The translations under genes were made by a program, and so were the position numbers. Below are positions 31,670 through 37,090 of a stretch of DNA of 37,090 bases, piece after piece. The DNA is from a virus. Within the stretch, counting starts at the first letter, position 1. Each line of letters begins with the position of its first letter. The notes under the pieces are model-generated. The model saw only the letters and a list, made by a program, of their open reading frames with translations, did not search any database and had not been told where the DNA came from. Location: IMG/VR virus record IMGVR_UViG_3300045961_000011, positions 1-37,090 of that record. One strand, written 5' to 3'.

Positions 31670-32053
31670 TTACGCACGCGTGATGCCACGCGGATCGGCC
31701 ACGACTGCTTCGATGGAGTCGTCATTCATCAGGCGGTATTCCACGCCATTGACCCGGATGCGCGTGCCAGAGTTGGCTCGGAACACCACAAAGTCACCTT
31801 GCTTGCACCAAGGGCCGTTGGGGAAACGCTCCTTGTCGGCATAGGCTTGTTCGCCCATATCGAGCACCACCCCAGTCACAGTCATCAACTGCTCCTCGTA
31901 CATGGTTCGCTCGGATTTCACGATACCCATCGAGTTGAAGGTCTCTTCAATCTGGGGCAGCGCGATCAGCAACCGATACCCGACAGGCTTTGGCATCTGC
32001 GCCTCGATTTCAGCCTCGGTCACGGCGGTAGTTTCTTCAGTCATCGTCATCAT
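31670..32053 (-). CDS. GroES-like co-chaperonin (127 aa)
   Basis: The Cpn10 fold pattern is visible: KPVGYRLLIALPQIEE at about 22-36 (first beta strands), a mobile-loop-like segment (about 38-58, FNSMGIVKSERTMYEEQ), the GVVLDMGEQ hinge (61-69), WCKQGDFVVFRANSGTRIRV (82-101) and a closing YRLMNDDSIEAVV. Bacterial GroES is about 97 residues; the extra residues are an N-terminal extension of about 20 and a C-terminal PRGITRA. It would pair with host GroEL to fold capsid or other phage proteins, as phage T4 gp31 does. Position between portal and scaffold supports this. The start is uncertain among the ATGs at 32053, 32050 and 32044. Confidence 0.85.
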   Translation of the reverse strand: MMTMTEETTAVTEAEIEAQMPKPVGYRLLIALPQIEETFNSMGIVKSERTMYEEQLMTVTGVVLDMGEQAYADKERFPNGPWCKQGDFVVFRANSGTRIRVNGVEYRLMNDDSIEAVVADPRGITRA

Positions 32054-32237
32054 CTTTCATTTGGGAACGCAAAAGGTCTTTGGTGGTTTCAATGGCGAGT
32101 TGGAGACCTCGAATCCGACCCACCACCTCCCGGTATTCGTCGAATGACTTGCATCCTCCGTTCACCAGAAACTGGGACGAGGAGGCCACTTCCTCCTCGT
32201 ATTTCTCAATCAGCACGTCAAAGACGGTTTTGGCCAT
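32037..32237 (-). CDS. Small portal-adjacent protein (66 aa)
   Basis: The protein is a single helical, charged chain beginning MAKTVFDVLIEKYEEEVASS and ending in a run of Asp (DDDDD). It overlaps the co-chaperonin start by 17 bases. AAGGAG lies before the ATG. A short helical gene directly after the portal is common in environmental phages. It may assist portal or packaging assembly. The function is unknown. Confidence 0.68.
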   Translation of the reverse strand: MAKTVFDVLIEKYEEEVASSSQFLVNGGCKSFDEYREVVGRIRGLQLAIETTKDLLRSQMKDDDDD

Positions 32238-32240
32238 GGA

Positions 32241-34691
32241 TTACTCCTTGTTGCCGCTGGCTGGCGGCTTTGGTTGGCCTTTCGGTGCGGCGAGCACCTT
32301 CAGGGCATCGAGTCGCAGGCGTTCTGCGGACTGGCGATCTTGTGAGGAGACGCGGTTCTTCTCGTTATCGACCGTGGCCATGGTGCGCATGGCTTCAAGT
32401 TTCAGTTTCTCGGACGCGATCTGTGCGTCGGTCTGATCCTTCTGGGCCTTGCGAGTGACCTCCATCTCCTGCACCTTGACCTTGGACTGCTCCAACTGGA
32501 ACAGCGGGTCGGCTTGCTGCTGCTGGGCCTGCTGTTGTGCGGCCTGCTGCTGGTGAGCCTGTGCAACCTGCTTGCCTGCATCTGCGATGAGGCGAGCCAG
32601 TTGAACCTCCATGTCCTCTGGCAATTCCTCGTCGGGCGGGGGCAACGTGACGCCCAGACGCTCTTCGATCTGCTTGCGGTAGGAGAAGCCCAAGTGCTCG
32701 GCGATGTGCGCTTGCAGGCTGGCCATGATCTGCTGGGCCATCGGGTTCTGACCAATGCTGGCAGCGATCATCGGGTCTTGCATGAACGACTGGTGCGCGG
32801 CGATGTGCGCCTCGTGATCTTGATAGATGAATGCCTTGAGCGGTTTACCCACCAGTGCTGACATGTTCTCAGACACGGGGTCACGTGGCTTCTGATCCTC
32901 GCTCGTTGGGACGATCTTGTCGGCGTTTTTGACGCCCAGCGTCTCGATCATCTGGCGGTGCAGGTACGGCAGATCGTAAATCTGCGGGGCGCTCTGGGCC
33001 ATCTGGAACACCGCTTGGTACTGCACCACGCGCTGCGCCATCGTGCTGGCGTTCGGATCGCTCACGGGGATCACGTCCACCATGGCGTAGTCGGCCTGCC
33101 GCGCCCGGGTGTGTCCGGTGTCAGGCTCGTACTGGTACTCCTCGGGGGCGTAGTCAGCGATGATGGCCTTCAGGAGTTTGAACTCCTGCTTCATGGCAAA
33201 GTGCACACGGCTCTGGACAGCGGCCATGGGCTTGAGCGTGCGCTCCAGCAGGGCCAGCGTGGTGCCCACAGGAGCCTGCGCGGACATGTCCGAGATGTTC
33301 ATGTCGGAGATCGCGCCGAGGCGGCGACCTTCTTCCGTGATCCGCTGGAGCAGGGCCAGCAGAGTCTGGCTTGGCTCTTTGTACGGCAGGGTCATGATGT
33401 TGTCTTTGACCGTGCCCGATGGCACGTCAACATCACGGAACTCGCCCGGCTGGATCGGTGTGTCGTCACCCTTGATGCGCAGACCTCGGGTCTTCAGGCC
33501 ACCCGGCAGGTTGCTCAGGGTGCCAGCGTCCACCAACTGGCGAATGATCGAGGTGCCAGCGCGGGCGTACCCGCCGATGATGTGGATCAGGCCAAGGCCA
33601 TAGAAGCCAAAGCCCGGGACGTAGACGTAGTGCACGAAGTGGTTGCGCTTGAGCATGAGGGGGTCTTCCTCATCCCAGTTGCGGCGCACGGCCAGCACCT
33701 TGCCGGTGCCTTTGTCGATGGTCACCACGTACGGCTTGGCGAGGTCATTCTCCTCGTCATCCACGCCGTCGATGCACAGGTTTGCGTGCACTTCCAGCAG
33801 GGCGTAGCGGTCGTCATCTTGCAGGGTGAAGCCACCCTCCTCGGCCTTTTTCTTCTCGATGTCCGTGTGGAACTGGAGCGGTTCGCCCAGATCGCACTCG
33901 CGGTAGAAGCCTGCATCCATCAGGCGTTCGAGTTCATTCTTGGTCTTGCGCATCACGTGGGTGACACGCTCGGCTTGCTCGATGTGGCTGGTGCCGTAAG
34001 GCACGATGACATCTTCTGCTGGCAGGTAGATCGAGACTTGCCGTCCGATGTTCGGATCGAAGTACACCTTCTTGAACGCAGAGCCTGCAAGGCCCAGCGA
34101 GTAGAGCATGCGCTCGTGCTCGGAGCGGTACTCCACCATGCGCTCGGTGACCTGATAGTTCATGTCATCGCGCACGCGCTCGGCGGCTTCTTCCTTCTCC
34201 TTGGTGACCTTGCCCAGAATCTTTGTCTTCACGGGCCCGGCAGCAGGGAATGTCTCGCTCATGGTCTCGGCTTGGAAGCGGATCGCCGCCTCGGCCAGCA
34301 CGGTGGAGAACACGCCACACGCGTCGTCCCACGGCTCGGTGCGCTCCTCGTACTTGAAGCCCAGCACTTCGAGGCCCTTGACGAATGTGTCGGCCCACTC
34401 CTTGCGTGCTGTGATGTCAGCCTCCACGAGGTCTGTCAGATCAGACGCGAGTTTTTGCAGTGCGCCCTCATCCATGAACTCAGCGAGGTTGTCACCAAAC
34501 TCGCCTTCCTCGTCGTCCTCGGATGACCCTTCGAGGTTGACCTCGACAGTGCCGTCAGGGTTCTCGATGATCTCGACTTCGCCAAGGCCCGGGGCCTCGA
34601 TCTCGACCTCGACACTCTCTATGTCCTCGGCCTCTTCGTCCAGCCCTTTCGGCGCTTGGTACAACCCGGGAGTCATGCTGCTCGTTGCCAT
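32241..34691 (-). CDS. Portal protein (816 aa)
   Basis: I chose the ATG at 34691, with AAAGGA six bases upstream; the TTG two codons earlier is less likely. A very acidic N-terminal ~70 residues precede the portal core, DEGALQKLASDLTDLVEADI and SAFKKVYFDPNIGRQVSIYL. It continues GLGLIHIIGGYARAGTSIIR, SQTLLALLQRITEEGRRLGA and ALLERTLKPMAAVQSRVHFA, features of large podovirus-type portals. The C-terminal ~130 residues are Gln-rich, coiled-coil (AHQQQAAQQQAQQQQADPLF) and basic, like the barrel of P22. Length fits portals of this group. It forms the DNA entry vertex. It follows the large terminase by 11 bases. Confidence 0.85.
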   Translation of the reverse strand: MATSSMTPGLYQAPKGLDEEAEDIESVEVEIEAPGLGEVEIIENPDGTVEVNLEGSSEDDEEGEFGDNLAEFMDEGALQKLASDLTDLVEADITARKEWADTFVKGLEVLGFKYEERTEPWDDACGVFSTVLAEAAIRFQAETMSETFPAAGPVKTKILGKVTKEKEEAAERVRDDMNYQVTERMVEYRSEHERMLYSLGLAGSAFKKVYFDPNIGRQVSIYLPAEDVIVPYGTSHIEQAERVTHVMRKTKNELERLMDAGFYRECDLGEPLQFHTDIEKKKAEEGGFTLQDDDRYALLEVHANLCIDGVDDEENDLAKPYVVTIDKGTGKVLAVRRNWDEEDPLMLKRNHFVHYVYVPGFGFYGLGLIHIIGGYARAGTSIIRQLVDAGTLSNLPGGLKTRGLRIKGDDTPIQPGEFRDVDVPSGTVKDNIMTLPYKEPSQTLLALLQRITEEGRRLGAISDMNISDMSAQAPVGTTLALLERTLKPMAAVQSRVHFAMKQEFKLLKAIIADYAPEEYQYEPDTGHTRARQADYAMVDVIPVSDPNASTMAQRVVQYQAVFQMAQSAPQIYDLPYLHRQMIETLGVKNADKIVPTSEDQKPRDPVSENMSALVGKPLKAFIYQDHEAHIAAHQSFMQDPMIAASIGQNPMAQQIMASLQAHIAEHLGFSYRKQIEERLGVTLPPPDEELPEDMEVQLARLIADAGKQVAQAHQQQAAQQQAQQQQADPLFQLEQSKVKVQEMEVTRKAQKDQTDAQIASEKLKLEAMRTMATVDNEKNRVSSQDRQSAERLRLDALKVLAAPKGQPKPPASGNKE

Positions 34692-34702
34692 GTTCAATCC
34701 TT

Positions 34703-36304
34703 TCAGTAGTAGCGGTTTTTGCTACGCGATTTGAAGTACCTGACCTCATCGGGCTCGTCACTCGGGAGCCGGATAAAGCCGCCTTGGCGGAACCGCATGA
34801 GTGCCATCACCGTAGCGTCAACCAAGTCATCGTGGGCCATGAACGGAAATCCTGCGATCTCCTCGACGACTTCCTCTGCCCAGCGGGTCTGCGGAACCCA
34901 GCATATACCCGACCTCACGATGTCCGCCACAGAGTTTAACCGTGCTAACTTGTCACCGCTACCTCTATGTGGTGTGTATTCACCCACAGGGATGCCCATG
35001 CGTCGCAATTCTTGATAGAGCGCAGTGCCTGATGACTTCTTTTCCACGATGAACGCGTCAGGCTCCCACTCACGATACTCCTCTTGCGCCAAGGTCTTGA
35101 GTTCGGGGAACTCCAGCCGCTTCTTGATGCTGTTGAGCAGGATGATGTTGTAGGCGTTGGCACCCGGCCCCTCGCGCTCCTCATTGAAGAACACGCCCCA
35201 CGTGGTGATGGCTGTGTAATCGGCCCGGTTGTGGCTCTCGGCTGCGGCGTCCAGCGTCATGATGACGTACTCGCACGATGGCGGGTCTTCCTTTGTCCAC
35301 TCGTTCCACCACTCGCGCTTGACGACGCTGGCCTCTTCCGACGTGGGGTTCTGCTGGTACTGCGCGTTCCACTGGAACACAGGCATGGACGCCTTGGTGC
35401 GGTACAGCGCATCGAGGTTGAAGAACTCGGGCCACAGGGGCTTCTCGATCTTCTTCTTGACGCCATCGACTTCTCGCTCGACCTCAATGATGGCGGGGAA
35501 CTCCACCACCTCATACTGGTCAGCCTTGTCGTTCTGGGACATGTCCCGGGTCACACGCCCAGTCAGGTCATCCTGATGCCACCGTGTTTGCACGATGGCC
35601 ACACGTCCACCGGGCATCAAACGCGTGCGGGCACCGTAGGTGAACCACTCGTATGCCTTCTCGAACACGTCAAAGTTGCCGTTGATGATGTCCTGCTCGT
35701 TGTGTGGGTCGTCCACCAGCAGCAAGTCAGCGCCTCGCCCGGCCAAGGCAGAGCCCACGCCGCAGGCAAAGTACTCGCCGCCCACGCTGGTGTTCCAGCG
35801 CCCGGCAGACTTGGAGTCCGACGCAAGGCCCACATTGGGGAAGACCTCTTTGTACGCATCGGAGTCGATGATGTTTCGCACCTTGCGACCAAAGTCCACG
35901 GCGAGGTCTGTGGTGTGGGACACCATCAGCACCTTCTTGTTGGGGTAACGTCCTATGAACCACGCTGGGAAGTAAATGGAAACCAACTGTGATTTGCCAT
36001 GGCGCGGTGGCATGTTCACGCACACCCGGTCGCTTTCGCCCTTGGCGATTGACATCAGCAGCGTGGCCAAGATGCGGTGGTGGCGTCCGACCTTGTAGTC
36101 GGGCTGCATGTGCTTGCAGAACTCAATCAGATCGTCGTAGCACGCCTTGGCCAACTTGCGAGCATTGAGCACATCGGCGATTTTCTCGATCTCGACCTGC
36201 TCCTCTGGCGTGTAGGAGTCGAGGTTGTCCAGCATCAATTGGATTTCCTCCTCCGTGAAGTCCAGAAGCAGGCTATCGACGGTGGATTCAGTACCCTGAC
36301 TCAC
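34703..36304 (-). CDS. terL: Terminase large subunit (ATPase and nuclease, 533 aa)
   Basis: Starts at a GTG in a GTGA overlap with the small-terminase stop. ATPase: Walker A-type MPPRHGKS at 98-105, Walker B LLLVDD at 194-199 and the coupling motif QTRWH at 239-243. RNase-H-like nuclease: D352 (VIMTLDAAAE), E421 (AFIVEKKSSG) and the D492/D493/D496 cluster (HDDLVDAT). The full set of catalytic residues is present, so it should be active. It drives DNA into the prohead through the portal and cuts the concatemer. It is a normal 533-residue phage terminase. Confidence 0.93.
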   Translation of the reverse strand: MSQGTESTVDSLLLDFTEEEIQLMLDNLDSYTPEEQVEIEKIADVLNARKLAKACYDDLIEFCKHMQPDYKVGRHHRILATLLMSIAKGESDRVCVNMPPRHGKSQLVSIYFPAWFIGRYPNKKVLMVSHTTDLAVDFGRKVRNIIDSDAYKEVFPNVGLASDSKSAGRWNTSVGGEYFACGVGSALAGRGADLLLVDDPHNEQDIINGNFDVFEKAYEWFTYGARTRLMPGGRVAIVQTRWHQDDLTGRVTRDMSQNDKADQYEVVEFPAIIEVEREVDGVKKKIEKPLWPEFFNLDALYRTKASMPVFQWNAQYQQNPTSEEASVVKREWWNEWTKEDPPSCEYVIMTLDAAAESHNRADYTAITTWGVFFNEEREGPGANAYNIILLNSIKKRLEFPELKTLAQEEYREWEPDAFIVEKKSSGTALYQELRRMGIPVGEYTPHRGSGDKLARLNSVADIVRSGICWVPQTRWAEEVVEEIAGFPFMAHDDLVDATVMALMRFRQGGFIRLPSDEPDEVRYFKSRSKNRYY

Positions 36305-37056
36305 TGCACCGGGCCCCCATCTGGGTCTTCAGTGTGACTGTCTGGGCCATCGGACTCGATGGCGGGTTCTGGCTCGTAATACGACCCCGTTTTTGCAGTT
36401 TTCTCGCAAATTTCCGGTTTATTTTCGTGTTCCGACACGCCAAGCGTCGAATTTTCGACGCTCAGGCCCAGTTCAGCATCAACGTCTATGATCTCACCAC
36501 CCATTTCAATGGCGGGCGAGTGGTTCGACTCCTCTCCAGCATCGCGCCGGATAAGACGTTGCAGTTTGGCCCGCAACTTTTCCTTCAACTCGTCCGTGGT
36601 CTGGTGCGTGATCGTCACTTCCTGCTTCTCGGAGAACAGCCCCACGTCGGAGTGCTTGCCCAGCAGTTCCAATGCACGGATTCTGATGCGCGGATCGGGG
36701 TTTCGGGACTCTTCGAGCAGCCTATTTGTCACCAAATGACGCATTTCGACAGCATGCGTGACCACTGCACGACCATATTCGTCGAGGTAGTCGCGGATGT
36801 TGATCAGCGAAGCCGGGGTGAGGGCTGCGGCACGCACGTGGTTGGTGAGTTTGGAGGTGCGCTCGGGGTCTTCAGCGTACGCCGCAGTCAATGCAGCGGC
36901 TGTTTCCTTGTCGCCGGGGGTGGGCTCGATGTCCAGCCCATGCTTTTCCAGCAGCAACGCCGAGCGGCATGCTGCCTCGGCCCGCTCTCGCAGGTCGATG
37001 TATGAGATGTCAGGCGTGATTTCCACCCCCAACTCAGGCATGAGTTCAATTGTCAT
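36301..37056 (-). CDS. Terminase small subunit-like DNA-binding protein
   Basis: The gene lies directly upstream of terL, overlapping by GTGA. The N-terminal region is helical (YIDLRERAEAACRSALLLEK). A central SLINIRDYLDEYGRAVVTHA, then VEMRHLVTNRLLEESRNPDP and RIRIRALELLGKHSDVGLFS are the helical pattern of terminase small subunits that recognise pac/cos DNA. The C-terminus (about 170-250) is acidic and disordered. The ATG at 37056 is used; a GTG at 37086 is also in frame and the reading frame stays open to the window edge, so the true start may lie upstream. Confidence 0.72.
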   Translation of the reverse strand: MTIELMPELGVEITPDISYIDLRERAEAACRSALLLEKHGLDIEPTPGDKETAAALTAAYAEDPERTSKLTNHVRAAALTPASLINIRDYLDEYGRAVVTHAVEMRHLVTNRLLEESRNPDPRIRIRALELLGKHSDVGLFSEKQEVTITHQTTDELKEKLRAKLQRLIRRDAGEESNHSPAIEMGGEIIDVDAELGLSVENSTLGVSEHENKPEICEKTAKTGSYYEPEPAIESDGPDSHTEDPDGGPVQ

Positions 37057-37090
37057 GTTCGCAAGTCCATATAGACCGATGTGCACAGTG

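Noticed and set aside
32958-34526. Long plus-strand open frame opposite the portal gene (about 520 codons), and similar long plus-strand frames opposite other genes
   Set aside because: They are antisense shadows of GC-rich minus-strand genes; no ribosome sites, no recognisable families, and the minus-strand genes are clear.
1-37090. tRNA genes, integrase, repressor or attachment sites
   Set aside because: No cloverleaf-like sequence, integrase motif or direct repeat typical of att sites was seen; nearly all bases are within minus-strand genes.

Overview
The window is a contiguous 37 kb piece of a tailed double-stranded DNA phage (Caudoviricetes). Every gene I can support lies on the minus strand, so transcription runs from the right end to the left end. 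The DNA is GC-rich, and start codons nearly always follow a clear Shine-Dalgarno (AAGGAG/GGAG), so the host is a GC-rich Gram-negative-type bacterium. The family of small proteins is typical of phages from freshwater and marine metagenomes. A host such as a betaproteobacterium is only a guess. No replication, lysogeny, tRNA or integrase genes are present; this is the packaging, morphogenesis and lysis half of the genome.

Layout in the direction of transcription. (1) 37056-28277, packaging and head: small terminase, large terminase, portal, a 66-aa protein, a GroES-like co-chaperonin, a DUF2829/Tad2-family (anti-Thoeris type) protein, scaffold, a 149-aa virion protein, a decoration-like protein and the gpT-type major capsid protein. 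A perfect 12-bp hairpin with a UUCG loop and a T-run follows the capsid gene. (2) 28133-23215, connector region: beta-rich structural proteins, a cluster of very small basic Lys/Gly-rich proteins, a DUF5872-like protein, two adaptor (head-tail connector) proteins and a zinc-ribbon protein. (3) 23204-17526, adhesion: a protein of ten tandem 22-residue repeats, a 1256-aa tail fibre with about thirty 17-residue repeats and a C-terminal Peptidase_S74 chaperone, and small accessory proteins. (4) 17516-16223, lysis: two small membrane proteins (one of the 3TM holin type) and an M15 endopeptidase. (5) 16221-1, tail nozzle and internal proteins: a 701-aa nozzle/gp10-like protein, a jelly-roll-like protein, then four large proteins (1722, 316, 304 and 600 aa) and a protein of at least 1366 aa that runs off the left edge and carries an HEATH metallopeptidase motif.

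There is no tape measure, sheath or tail-tube gene, but there are two adaptors, a nozzle-like protein and several giant Ala/Gly-rich proteins. This points to a short-tailed (podovirus-like) virion whose capsid carries ejectable internal proteins. The most interesting items are: a Tad2-like immune-evasion gene translationally linked to the scaffold gene; a hydrophobic EGxTE module shared by the two giant proteins; a short aromatic-Ala-x-Gly-Gly motif recurring in otherwise unrelated virion proteins; the metallopeptidase site in the left-edge protein; and the repeat proteins next to the tail fibre. Genes are packed with overlaps of a few bases; the longest gap is about 140 bases (28134-28276), and no stretch over 300 bases lacks a gene.
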